From Methanobacteriota archaeon (lineage in GTDB: Archaea > Thermoplasmatota > Thermoplasmata > RBG-16-68-12), in NCBI GenBank assembly GCA_005878995.1, contig VBME01000158.1, forward strand, positions 1 through 14,274: DNA of 14,274 nt, given 5' to 3'. This document shows positions 1 through 7,067 of the stretch, in pieces. Each line of letters begins with the position of its first letter. Within the stretch, counting starts at the first letter, position 1. The translations under genes and the position numbers were made by a program. Below the pieces are notes generated by a model that was not told the origin of the DNA, ran no database searches, and worked only from the letters and a program-made list of their open reading frames with translations.

Positions 1-2324
1 GGCTTCGCGTGGACCTGGTTCGTGACGTAAATCACGGTGTTGTGGATGTCCCCGAACCGCATCAACTCGTGGATGTGCTTGTTCAGGAGTTGCTGCCGCT
101 CCGCGAGCACGCCGCGGCCGATGTACTCCGCGCGGAAGTGCGCTGTGAGGGAGTCGATCACGACGAGCCGGATCGGGAAATCCTGGGTGAGCTCCTGGGC
201 CTTCTCGACGAGGAGCATCTGGTGGTGGCTGTTGAACGCCCGCGCCACGTGAATCCGCTTCAGGATCGCCTCCACGTCGAGATCCAATGCCTCGGCCATC
301 TGGCGAATCCGCTCCGGACGGAACGTCTGCTCGGTGTCGATCCAGACTGTGTCGCCGTCGAGGCCGCCAGAATCCTCGGATCTTGTGACGTTGACCGCGA
401 GCTGGTGGCCGAGCTGACTGTTGTGCATGAAGGTCGGCACGGCTCCGCCGACGAACGCATGGCCGTCCGGGACCACGAAGTCGTAAACGTAGTCGTTGTA
501 GGGCTCATCTTCAATCGACACAATCTCGTCCCAAGCGAGGGCATGAACGTTCCGAATCTGCGGGAATGCCTCCTCGAGAACCTCGATTCGCGCCGCGAGT
601 TCCTCAAGGAGCAACGCGCGCAGAGCACGAAGCCTCGAGGGATTCCTTGGGAGGCCCCGCAACAGATAGTTGTTCAGCGCCTGCTTTGACAACCCAAGCT
701 TCGAGGCGAGTTCAGAAAACCCGAACGGAAGAATCGTCAGAAGCTGGCGGAACTCCGCTCTGCCTAGGGTTTCGATTTGCTCGGCTAATTCTCGGGCCTG
801 TCTCAGACGACGATAGCCTTCCATGAATTCCGCAGCAATCCGGCGGAAGGTTACGTCATTAATCGTTTTCTTTTCGTAGGAGGTGCGAGTGAGCACGTGA
901 TAAAAGGCATCGTTACCGTTTTGGCGTCGGCCAACCGGCTTCCGGCGGGCACCCGTATTGCCCCCGAGGGAAGACCGGTAGACACGCGCCAGGTACTGGG
1001 GGATCCGTGTTGGATAACCATAGGCCGAGTTCTTCGTCCGGGTCGGTGGGATCCGCTTGGTGAGCATGGGAATGTCGACCGAATCCCTGTCGAAGCCCAC
1101 GATGTGGAGAACGTAGTAAGGGGTGCCCTTGTGACTGCGGATCGACTGCGAGACCCGAACCCCCAGACGTCCAAAGAGGTACGCCAAGTCGACGGCGAGT
1201 CCCCGGCTTTTCGTAGTCGCATGAATGGTGTTGGCTACTGATCCATCTCCATCCCAGTATCCAGCAAGGAAGTTCCTAACAGCGCTCTCGGGACCTGACA
1301 GAATCTCCGGAGGCACTCGTTTTGTTCCGGACTTGCTCCGTGCCAAATCGCCGAGGAACTCGATGGTCGGTTTCCTGAACAACACGACGCGGACACTCGA
1401 TCGTAAGCTGTGCCTACTGACCCGTGGTATGTAGCCGAATCGTCGTGTGACGTAACTTTTCAGCCAGCCGACAATCCGACCATCGGCGTTGCACAGGGAC
1501 CTACCTGATCCCTCCGCCACATACAGACCGAGGAAATAGGCATCCTCATCCGAAACAGCAATCGACGATGTTTCCGGCGCGACTGACAGCTGCTTCGGTG
1601 CTCCAATGGGATCCCCCACGGAGAGATTCGAGGCCGGGACCCATTCGACTCCGCGACTGGTCACCGTAAGGAAACGATGTGCCGCTGCGACTTCGAGTGT
1701 AGCCCCGCGGGACGTTCGAATCCGACGAATCTGCCGGACGACCTCACGATACAGCGCTGTGGCGCGCGTGAGGCCAACCCCCGCCGAGGGCATGCCTAGA
1801 ACCTGAATCGGAGCACCTTGGACCACGAGGCCATTCTCGAACTCTCGCTCCCCGTAGGCCTCGGCGTACTTCGCATACACCTCGCCAATCGGTTCGAGAT
1901 GAGCCGTCGCATCATTGAAATACAGCACCATGCTACTCTTTGACATGCATTTTCCACTGCCAAATTCACCGTACATTTCTGTGATGGCCTGCGTCTCAAG
2001 GCCACCGCCCAGCAGTTCATCCAAGGCCTTCGAACACGTTGTGAGCTTCGCGACGGACTTCCGGCGTTCCAAGATCACGTCCCCGGTCTCAAAGCCGCCG
2101 ATGTCGACGGCCTCGCGGGCCGCGATGATGATCTTCTGCGCGACGTTCGTCCCGAGTTCCGCGGCGTCCGCGATCATCTGGGGCGAGGCGACAGCGAGCC
2201 CCATGAGGTCCGTGAATCCGGCCTCCCGCAGCTTCTCCGCGGTCGCGGGGCCCACACCCGGGAGCTCTTCGATGGCTTTGGCTGAAACGGCCACCTTTTC
2301 ACCTATCTTCTCATCCCGGGCCAT
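1..2324 (-). CDS. radA: DNA repair and recombination protein RadA, intein-containing, 3' end beyond the window
   Basis: Archaeal RecA/Rad51 recombinase, which forms ATP-dependent filaments on single-stranded DNA for homologous recombination. One unbroken frame of 774 codons runs from the ATG at 2324 to the left edge. The N-extein (residues 1-125) has a helix-hairpin-helix domain (LPGVGPATAEKL at 21-32) and ends in GEFGSGK, the Walker A loop. A 510-residue intein follows, and the C-extein resumes with SQLGHQLAV. In mature numbering, Walker B (RLVVIDS) lies at 209-215 and the NQVHAK segment of the L2 region at 259-264, where the window cuts the gene. The usual family length of about 320-350 aa implies roughly 60-90 missing residues. 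An NTF2-like gene ends 33 nt upstream on the same strand. No Shine-Dalgarno is obvious, and the CTTAAG just before the ATG is too close to act as a TATA box. Confidence 0.96.
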   Translation of the reverse strand, partial: MARDEKIGEKVAVSAKAIEELPGVGPATAEKLREAGFTDLMGLAVASPQMIADAAELGTNVAQKIIIAAREAVDIGGFETGDVILERRKSVAKLTTCSKALDELLGGGLETQAITEMYGEFGSGKCMSKSSMVLYFNDATAHLEPIGEVYAKYAEAYGEREFENGLVVQGAPIQVLGMPSAGVGLTRATALYREVVRQIRRIRTSRGATLEVAAAHRFLTVTSRGVEWVPASNLSVGDPIGAPKQLSVAPETSSIAVSDEDAYFLGLYVAEGSGRSLCNADGRIVGWLKSYVTRRFGYIPRVSRHSLRSSVRVVLFRKPTIEFLGDLARSKSGTKRVPPEILSGPESAVRNFLAGYWDGDGSVANTIHATTKSRGLAVDLAYLFGRLGVRVSQSIRSHKGTPYYVLHIVGFDRDSVDIPMLTKRIPPTRTKNSAYGYPTRIPQYLARVYRSSLGGNTGARRKPVGRRQNGNDAFYHVLTRTSYEKKTINDVTFRRIAAEFMEGYRRLRQARELAEQIETLGRAEFRQLLTILPFGFSELASKLGLSKQALNNYLLRGLPRNPSRLRALRALLLEELAARIEVLEEAFPQIRNVHALAWDEIVSIEDEPYNDYVYDFVVPDGHAFVGGAVPTFMHNSQLGHQLAVNVTRSEDSGGLDGDTVWIDTEQTFRPERIRQMAEALDLDVEAILKRIHVARAFNSHHQMLLVEKAQELTQDFPIRLVVIDSLTAHFRAEYIGRGVLAERQQLLNKHIHELMRFGDIHNTVIYVTNQVHAK
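420..1949 (-). mobile_element. RadA intein with LAGLIDADG homing endonuclease (510 aa)
   Basis: In-frame protein-splicing element between Lys125 of RadA (Walker A GSGK) and the next extein residue, Ser. The splice residues are present: Cys1, the penultimate His509, the terminal Asn510, and a Ser +1 nucleophile. Block F/G is readable as VYDFVV (488-493), H497 and VPTFMHN (504-510). The two endonuclease motifs are FLGLYVAEG (139-147, acidic E146) and FLAGYWDGDG (227-236, acidic D235). The first 120 or so residues resemble, from memory, the Pyrococcus horikoshii RadA mini-intein (matching HLE.I.E.Y and WVPA segments), but this one keeps an endonuclease. Block B reads AAAH (88-91) where TxxH is usual. 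A helix-turn-helix-like stretch lies near 410-430. Hand counts of three 60-nt rows (starting at 841, 1261 and 1501) give 50, 58 and 53% GC, against 73% for the row starting at 6601, which is consistent with separate ancestry. Confidence 0.95.
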
Positions 2325-2357
2325 ACTTAAGGCCGTAACGCGGGGAGGTCTGTGAAA

Positions 2358-2744
2358 CTATCGCTTTTGCGCGCCCGGAGGCGGCGCGATCGGACTCAGT
2401 TGGAGGCTAGCGAGTTGCCATTGCCCGGGCTGCTTCACGAATACCTCGGTCGTTCGGAGTTCGGCCTGCTGGTCCTCGCCCCGGTACTTCAGTTTCACGC
2501 TCTCCCGGCCCGTTAGCACGGCGGCATCTCCGTAGACCCGAATCCGCACCTCGTCCAGCCCGAAGGACTCGTACCTCAGGTCGCCCGACTTGTGTCGCGC
2601 CAACCACTCGTCCTTCGTCAGCAGGAAGCCGCGCGGCCCGATGCCGATGAAGTCGTCGGCGAGGGTGCGTGCCAAAAACGCAACGTCGCCCTTCAGTTCC
2701 GCTTTCGCCAAATCCTGTGCCAGCTCCTCTAGGTTCTCGTCCAT
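2358..2744 (-). CDS. NTF2-like / DUF4440 (SnoaL-type) family protein
   Basis: A 128-aa soluble protein with the pattern of the NTF2-like fold. A helical N-terminus (ENLEELAQDLAKAEL) is followed by a LADDFIGIGPRG segment, a TKDEWLARHKSGDL helix, then beta strands (VRIRVYGDAAVLTGR, TTEVFVKQPGQWQLASLQLS). DUF4440 and SnoaL-like proteins bind small ligands or act as cyclases or isomerases, but the substrate cannot be told from the sequence. I chose the ATG at 2744 over one 14 codons upstream because a strong purine-rich Shine-Dalgarno (GAGGAG, about 10 nt upstream) precedes it and the extra residues are unlike the family. It sits 33 nt upstream of radA on the same strand and could be cotranscribed with it, though no functional link is known. 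The C-terminus is a short Pro-rich, probably disordered tail. Confidence 0.82.
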   Translation of the reverse strand: MDENLEELAQDLAKAELKGDVAFLARTLADDFIGIGPRGFLLTKDEWLARHKSGDLRYESFGLDEVRIRVYGDAAVLTGRESVKLKYRGEDQQAELRTTEVFVKQPGQWQLASLQLSPIAPPPGAQKR

Positions 2745-2991
2745 GTTTCTCTCTCTCCTCATCTTGCCGATCGCGACCCGGCACACCCCCCGGACGCATC
2801 TGCCGCGTGCGGTTCCGTAATCGCAGACGGCCGTTCGTTCGTCAGGCTTCCCCTCAGCCGCCCGTCCGACATGAAGTTCGGCGGGGGATGCGACAAGGAT
2901 GACAAGCCAAGATCGATTCTCTGTAGGGCAGAGTCACTTTGCGCCGCAGAAAATCGAGTTTGGCCTATCGTGGAACCGATTTCCGCTCGTC

Positions 2992-3297
2992 ATGAAACCT
3001 CATCGCGAACGGTTTGTGACGGAATTGGCGACGGCACTTGTGACGGTCCCTCGGGCGGCCATCGCCCGGTGGCGGGCCGCGATGGGCCTCATGGGCTTAG
3101 GCCTCGGGACCTCCGGAGTGGGCCTCGCCTGGGACTTCTACGTCCACGAGATCGTCCGAGACGTCGGAGAGGTGGAATCGATTTTCGCGACGCCCCACTT
3201 GATGATCTTCGTGGGGATCGGCATCACGGCCCTGGGCTTCCTCCTGTCCCTCGTCGGGGTCCGATTCCGCGGGGAGCGCCCACTCACGCCCGCATAG
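2992..3297 (+). CDS. Small two-helix membrane protein, unknown function
   Basis: About 101 aa, not recognised. A basic, helical N-terminus (about residues 1-30) is followed by two likely membrane segments: roughly 31-50 (MGLMGLGLGTSGVGLAWDF) and 68-92 (PHLMIFVGIGITALGFLLSL). The loop between them carries WDFYVHEI, and the second helix begins ATPHLM, so a His, an Asp and a Glu lie close to a second His near the membrane face. This arrangement might bind a metal or heme, but that is inference. The frame is open further upstream to an ATG at 2899. I prefer 2992 because the extension (SVGQSHFAPQKIEF and so on) does not look membrane-associated or conserved, but the start is uncertain. The gene lies 95 nt before the next membrane-protein gene on the same strand. 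Confidence 0.6.
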   Translation: MKPHRERFVTELATALVTVPRAAIARWRAAMGLMGLGLGTSGVGLAWDFYVHEIVRDVGEVESIFATPHLMIFVGIGITALGFLLSLVGVRFRGERPLTPA

Positions 3298-3392
3298 CGG
3301 ATGGTTGACACGGCTCTGTCGAAGGCCCCGGGGAACGCTCTGCCTCGAAGAGAACCGATGCCGGCTTGTGCCCCGGGGCGCATTACCTTCCC

Positions 3393-4061
3393 ATGGACGC
3401 GAACGTTCACGAAGGCGAACGACTCACGCCGCACGCCGCGGTTGCGGAGATTCGCCGAATCGAAGGGCTCCACGGGGCCCTCGCCCGTCGTGCCAGCGGG
3501 CTCACCTGGATGATCTGGGGCATCGTGGCGCCGGCGATCTTCGTCAGCTATGCACTGCTCGGCATCCTGGTCGGTTTCCCGAGTGACGGGGACGGATCCC
3601 ACGCCCTCCGGGTCTTGTTCCCCGTCCTCTGGGCGCCCTGGGCCGCCATCGGGTTGGTCGCGACGGCCACGCTGTGGCGCTCCGTGGGCCTCGTAATCCC
3701 AAGGCGTTCCGCCCAGAGATGGGAAGGCCTCCTCACGGGCGCCATCATCGTGGGGATCATCTTCGCCGGATTCGCGGCGATCGCGGTCGCGAAGGTTCCC
3801 GTCGCCGAGTTCGCTTGGGTGCTCACGGCGCAAGGCGTTGGCGTGGTCACCGTGGGCCTCTTGGGTTTGAACTGCAACGATGCCACCGAACGGCGGCTCT
3901 GGATCCTCGGAGGCATCCTCTTGGTGGCCTCGGCCCTCGTCGGCAGCCTCCTGCTCGGCGGAGACATCCTCCTGGCGCGCCAGTGGTTCACGCTGATCTC
4001 CCCGCTGACCAGCGGGCTCGTCCTGTTTGGCGGCGGACTGTATCTGACTTCGAGAGCCTAG
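3393..4061 (+). CDS. Six-helix integral membrane protein, unknown function
   Basis: A 222-aa protein. Residues 1-38 are charged and helical (AAVAEIRRIEGLHGALARRA), followed by about six hydrophobic segments near 40-62, 78-98, 113-135, 140-158, 168-190 and 198-220. No catalytic motif is recognisable. Its stop lies 13 nt before the winged-helix regulator gene at 4075, so the two are probably cotranscribed. Pairing a multi-helix membrane protein with a small winged-helix regulator of this kind is, to my recollection, common in archaea and high-GC bacteria, and usually suggests that the regulator controls its own membrane partner. I chose the ATG at 3393 (MDANVHEGERL) over one nine codons earlier, because the extra residues are unlike the charged N-terminus. 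No clear Shine-Dalgarno or TATA box was found. The function is unknown. Confidence 0.75.
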   Translation: MDANVHEGERLTPHAAVAEIRRIEGLHGALARRASGLTWMIWGIVAPAIFVSYALLGILVGFPSDGDGSHALRVLFPVLWAPWAAIGLVATATLWRSVGLVIPRRSAQRWEGLLTGAIIVGIIFAGFAAIAVAKVPVAEFAWVLTAQGVGVVTVGLLGLNCNDATERRLWILGGILLVASALVGSLLLGGDILLARQWFTLISPLTSGLVLFGGGLYLTSRA

Positions 4062-4074
4062 GCCCGGCGGTCGT

Positions 4075-4389
4075 GTGGCGCTGCCTTCCTTGGACCCCGT
4101 GATCCATCAGGCGACCCGCCTCCGGATCATGGCGCTCCTGTTCCGGAACCGCGCGGCGGCGTTCACCTGGGCGCGGGACACCCTCGGCCTCACGGACGGC
4201 AACCTCGACACCCACTCGAAACGCCTGGAGGAAGCGGGGTACATCCGCCGGGGACGCGTCCTCACCACGGGCGGCTTCCAAGTCCGGCTCCGGATCACCC
4301 CGGAAGGGGATGCGGCGTTCCGCGCATATCTGGAAGGATTGAAGGCGTACCTCGTGCCGGACGCGACCGACCCGACGGGCGAAGGATGA
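4075..4389 (+). CDS. Winged-helix transcriptional regulator (PF13601-like)
   Basis: A 104-aa protein made almost entirely of one winged-helix DNA-binding domain. The family pattern is clear: LDPVIHQATRLRIMALL opens the domain, FTWARDTLGLTDGNLDTHSK gives the helix-turn-helix with the recognition helix, LEEAGYIRRGR follows, then the wing (GGFQVRLRITPEG) and a final helix (AAFRAYLEGLKAYL). It resembles the archaeal and bacterial PF13601/ArsR-like regulators usually encoded next to membrane proteins. It starts with GTG at 4075, 13 nt after the six-helix membrane protein, and its stop overlaps the next ATG (ATGA), so it is the middle gene of an apparent three-gene operon. No cysteine-based metal sensor is present, so the signal is unknown. 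Confidence 0.85.
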   Translation: MALPSLDPVIHQATRLRIMALLFRNRAAAFTWARDTLGLTDGNLDTHSKRLEEAGYIRRGRVLTTGGFQVRLRITPEGDAAFRAYLEGLKAYLVPDATDPTGEG

Positions 4390-5201
4390 CCCGGGGCACC
4401 GGACACATTTTTTCCGTCGGACCGCCATGCTCGGACTCGATGCCGGGCCGGCTGTCGTTCGATCGCATCGCGACCATCTACGACGAAACCCGCCGCTTGG
4501 CCCCGCGGACGATGGCGCGCCTCCTCGCGGTCCTCGTGGATGAGCTCCAGGGAAAGAAGGTCTTGGAGGTCGGGGTAGGCACGGGCCGATTCGCGGTGCC
4601 GCTCCAGAAGAGCGGGATCTCCGTTGTCGGGGTCGACATCTCCCGCCTGATGGTCGAACTCGGCCTCGCGAAAGGCCTCCGGGACGTCGTCTTCGCCGAT
4701 GGGGCTCGGCTGCCGTTCGCCTCAAAATCGTTCGACGTCGCGACGACGAATCACGTCCTGCACTTGATTCCGGACTGGCGTGACGCATTCGCCGAAATCG
4801 CCCGCGTCACGCGCGACTCCTACTTCACGGTCATCGAGCGCTCGGAGCGCGGCCGTTCGATCCTCCGGGAATACGACACCCTCGTCCGCGACGCGGGCCA
4901 TCGGTGGAACCATCCCGGATTCCACGAGCGGGACCTCCCGGGATTGGTCAAACCGGACGTCGTGATGCCGGTGGGGCCGTTTCGCGAGTCGATCCCCGCC
5001 AACTCGATCCTCGAGGAGTTGGCCGGGCGTGCGTACAGCTCGCAATGGGAAGTCCCCGAGGCGATTCACCGCGCTGCGATGGAGACGTTGCGGGCCGCGT
5101 GGGCCGGGAAAGACGTCGACCGATCCTACACCCTGGAAGTCACGTTCTGGCGGGCGGAACGACTCCCGGAGATTGCGAAGGCGTCCGCTCAGAGGTCGTG
5201 A
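4386..5201 (+). CDS. SAM-dependent methyltransferase, class I
   Basis: A 271-aa protein with a Rossmann-fold methyltransferase core. Motif I is VLEVGVGTGRFA (59-70), the acidic ribose-binding residue is in VVGVDIS (80-86), a segment ADGARLPFASKSFDVATTNH corresponds to motifs II-III, and VLHLIPDWRDAFAEIARVTR is the conserved region that follows. The sequence around SFDRIATIYDETRR at the start is typical of UbiE/Methyltransf_11-type enzymes. The substrate is not deducible. The ATG at 4386 overlaps the regulator's stop, suggesting translational coupling. An alternative ATG at 4440 (MPGRLSFDRIA) would remove 18 poorly conserved residues and may be the true start. The 3' end overlaps the convergent dphB gene by 13 bp. 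Confidence 0.88.
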   Translation: MTRGTGHIFSVGPPCSDSMPGRLSFDRIATIYDETRRLAPRTMARLLAVLVDELQGKKVLEVGVGTGRFAVPLQKSGISVVGVDISRLMVELGLAKGLRDVVFADGARLPFASKSFDVATTNHVLHLIPDWRDAFAEIARVTRDSYFTVIERSERGRSILREYDTLVRDAGHRWNHPGFHERDLPGLVKPDVVMPVGPFRESIPANSILEELAGRAYSSQWEVPEAIHRAAMETLRAAWAGKDVDRSYTLEVTFWRAERLPEIAKASAQRS

Positions 5202-5968
5202 GGAGCGCCAGCGAACGCGACGAGCGCTTCCTTCTCGAGGAAGTGTAGGCTGCCCGGGACGATGATACAATGGGGAGGCGGCCCGAGGTCGCGCGCCGCG
5301 AGACGCGCAATGGGCCCCGCGAATGCGCGCACGTGGGGCGAGCCGACTCGACTCAGGACGGCCGCGAGGAGATCGGGGCCGAACTCCGACGATTCGAGGC
5401 TGGAAGCCATCTTGAGCAACGAGGCGATCGCATCCCGAGGGGCGAGGAACGACCCGTCTTCCCGGAGGTCGAGGAGGACGAGTGAGTGGAGGCCCGCACG
5501 CCGGTTCGTGAGAATCGCCTCGAGCGGGCTCGTGGGCTCGAACCCGGCCGAGGAAAACGGCACCGTCGTCGTGCGCCCGAACTTATAAATCTGAAGCCCG
5601 AGCGCTCCGGCGGCAGCTGTGAGAATCGAAACGCCGTGGACAATCCGCGTGGGGATCTTACGCGAGGCCGCCCGGAGCCGGAGATCCACGTGCGTCGTGG
5701 CGGCCATCGGATCCCCGGGGATGAGGAACGCGACCTTGCCGCGCACCGCGGCGGTGAGAATCACCTCGCCGTCCTCCACCTCCTTCCGCGTCAGCCTGTG
5801 TACGCCCTTGCCGACGAGCTTCTCGATTGCATCGAGGGACGTGTCGGACAATCCGGACGTGTACCTCTCCGCGAACACGAGGTCGGACGATTGCGCCTCA
5901 TCGAGTCCGCGAAGCGTGACCCCCTTCTCGTCGTCCAGCCCGAGGCCGATGAAGATGAGTTCCCCCAT
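5189..5968 (-). CDS. dphB: Diphthine synthase (diphthamide biosynthesis methyltransferase)
   Basis: A 259-aa protein of the tetrapyrrole-methylase-like family that methylates the modified histidine of translation elongation factor 2, a core step of diphthamide synthesis in archaea and eukaryotes. Readable motifs are MGELIFIGLGLDDEKGVTLRG at the N-terminus, AERYTSGL (33-40), IPGDPMAATTH (83-93, the GDP methyl-donor region), VSILTAAAGALGLQIYKFGR and PFSSAGFEPTSPLEAI. The C-terminal HCIIVPGSLHFLEKEALV also fits the family. The start at 5968 was chosen because it gives the canonical N-terminus, whereas the open frame continues uselessly for 88 more codons. It diverges from trm5 across an 88-nt spacer, and its stop overlaps the methyltransferase gene by 13 bp. 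No strong promoter was found for it; a weak GGGTTTCGA lies about 25 nt upstream. Confidence 0.95.
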   Translation of the reverse strand: MGELIFIGLGLDDEKGVTLRGLDEAQSSDLVFAERYTSGLSDTSLDAIEKLVGKGVHRLTRKEVEDGEVILTAAVRGKVAFLIPGDPMAATTHVDLRLRAASRKIPTRIVHGVSILTAAAGALGLQIYKFGRTTTVPFSSAGFEPTSPLEAILTNRRAGLHSLVLLDLREDGSFLAPRDAIASLLKMASSLESSEFGPDLLAAVLSRVGSPHVRAFAGPIARLAARDLGPPPHCIIVPGSLHFLEKEALVAFAGAPHDL

Positions 5969-6025
5969 CGTGCGTGCGAAAGCGGCTCGAAACCCATCAA
6001 CGTTTGGCCCGCATCGTCCGAAAAC

Positions 6026-6032
6026 CCTTAAC
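6026..6032 (+). promoter_or_regulatory. TATA-like box for trm5
   Basis: CCTTAAC centred 27 nt before the GTG at 6057, the distance expected if transcription starts at or near the start codon. It lies in the 88-nt spacer between divergent dphB and trm5. Confidence 0.55.
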
Positions 6033-6056
6033 CGCCTCTCCCCGCATCGCCAGGCC

Positions 6057-7067
6057 GTGAAGGCGTGGTCCGTCGCGGTCCCGCGAGCGCGCGGGGAGGA
6101 AATTCGACGACGGCTCTTGGACGAAGGGGTCCTGTTGAACCACCTCCGGATCGTCGAAGCGGGCGGTCGGTTGTTCCTTCCGACCCGGGAGCGCCTCGAG
6201 ATCGGCTTCCCTGTCGAGGAACGGGAATTCAACGAAGGGTTCGTTCCGATCCGGAGTTACAAGGACGTCGTCGCGGTGCCGGAGGCCCTTCGACGCTCGT
6301 TGCCCACCGCGTTCGACGTAATCGGCGACATCGCCGTGATCAAGATTCCGGAAGAATTGCGACGGTACCGCGACGAGATCGGCCGTGCGATCCTTCGGTG
6401 GAACACGAAGATCCGCGTGGCGGTCGAGGACCGAGGGGTGAGAGGAGACCGCCGAATCCGCTCCATCGAGATCATCGCGGGAGAGCGGAGGACCGCGACC
6501 GTGCACACGGAGCATGGGCTGCGGTATCGCGTGGATCTCGCCAACGCGTACTTCAGCCCGCGGCTTGCCTCGGAGCGGAAGCGGATCGCAGACCTCGTCC
6601 ACGCCGGAGAGGTCGTCGCGGACCCCTTCGCGGGGGTCGGGCCGTACGCGATCCTGATCGCGACGCGGCGTCGGCCCGAGGTCGTCCATGCGTCGGATGC
6701 GAATCCGGCGGCGGTCGCCCTCCTTCGGGCGAACGTCGCGGCGAACCACGCGAATCTCGTCGCAACGCACGAGGGGGACGCCCGCCACGTCCTGCGGCAA
6801 GTCGCTCCGGTCGACCGCGTCATCCTGGACCTTCCGCACACGGCGTTCGACTTCTTAGAGGACGCCTTCCGGGCGATTCACGACCGAGGGGAGGTCCACG
6901 TCTATCGGATCCTGGAGCGGGCGGAGGAGGGGGAGGCCGTCGAGCGGATTCGCGGGATTGCACGGCGGAGCGGCCACCGCGCCAAGGACGTGCGGGTTCA
7001 CCGGGTCCGAGCGTATTCGCCGACGCAACACCACGTCGGCTTCGACGTCACGGTCGATCGAGGGTGA
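6057..7067 (+). CDS. trm5: tRNA (guanine(37)-N1)-methyltransferase Trm5-like
   Basis: A 336-aa protein that methylates N1 of G37 next to the anticodon using SAM, which prevents frameshifting. The N-terminal part (about 1-110) has an IGDIAVIKIPEELRR segment typical of Trm5. The catalytic domain has motif I DPFAGVGPYAI (189-199), a second-strand segment VVHASDANPAAVALLRANV, and the characteristic DLPHTAFDFLEDAF (258-271) in which DLP corresponds to the family's NLP/NPP-like motif. The C-terminus reads RVHRVRAYSPTQHHVGFDV. I chose GTG at 6057 (KAWSVAVPRARGEEIRRRLL): it lies 27 nt after a TTAA box and begins where the family begins, while the longer open frame upstream runs antisense through dphB. 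The gene overlaps the dut/dcd gene by 20 bp at its 3' end. Confidence 0.95.
   Translation: MKAWSVAVPRARGEEIRRRLLDEGVLLNHLRIVEAGGRLFLPTRERLEIGFPVEEREFNEGFVPIRSYKDVVAVPEALRRSLPTAFDVIGDIAVIKIPEELRRYRDEIGRAILRWNTKIRVAVEDRGVRGDRRIRSIEIIAGERRTATVHTEHGLRYRVDLANAYFSPRLASERKRIADLVHAGEVVADPFAGVGPYAILIATRRRPEVVHASDANPAAVALLRANVAANHANLVATHEGDARHVLRQVAPVDRVILDLPHTAFDFLEDAFRAIHDRGEVHVYRILERAEEGEAVERIRGIARRSGHRAKDVRVHRVRAYSPTQHHVGFDVTVDRG

Noticed and set aside
9..689. A 226-codon plus-strand frame at the left edge
   Set aside because: It is antisense to the RadA C-extein and intein, which form an uninterrupted frame with intact motifs.
1708..1725. GTTCGAATCC-like string resembling a tRNA T-arm
   Set aside because: It lies within the coding frame of the intein. 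No acceptor stem, D-arm or anticodon arm can be built around it.
2326..2331. CTTAAG just before the radA start as a promoter
   Set aside because: It is only a few nucleotides from the ATG, too close for a TATA box, although the same motif appears at better distances elsewhere.
2745..2991. Spacer between the NTF2-like gene and the two-helix membrane protein
   Set aside because: I looked for an RNA gene, repeat or promoter pair in these 247 nt and found none I can support, apart from the Shine-Dalgarno next to the NTF2-like start.
3301..3513. A 70-codon plus-strand frame between the two membrane proteins
   Set aside because: It overlaps the six-helix membrane protein in another frame, has no hydrophobic segment or motif, and no ribosome-binding site.
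3138..3833. A 231-codon minus-strand frame
   Set aside because: It is opposite the two membrane-protein genes. Its composition (Asp, Glu, Arg, Gly, Pro) is typical of an antisense shadow.
3988..4788. A 266-codon minus-strand frame
   Set aside because: It lies opposite the winged-helix regulator and methyltransferase, and its translation is Arg/Ser/Pro-rich low-complexity sequence.
5619..6056. Upstream extension of the trm5 reading frame
   Set aside because: The extension is antisense to dphB, Ser/Arg-rich and unlike any Trm5. The GTG at 6057 with a box 27 nt before it is a better start.
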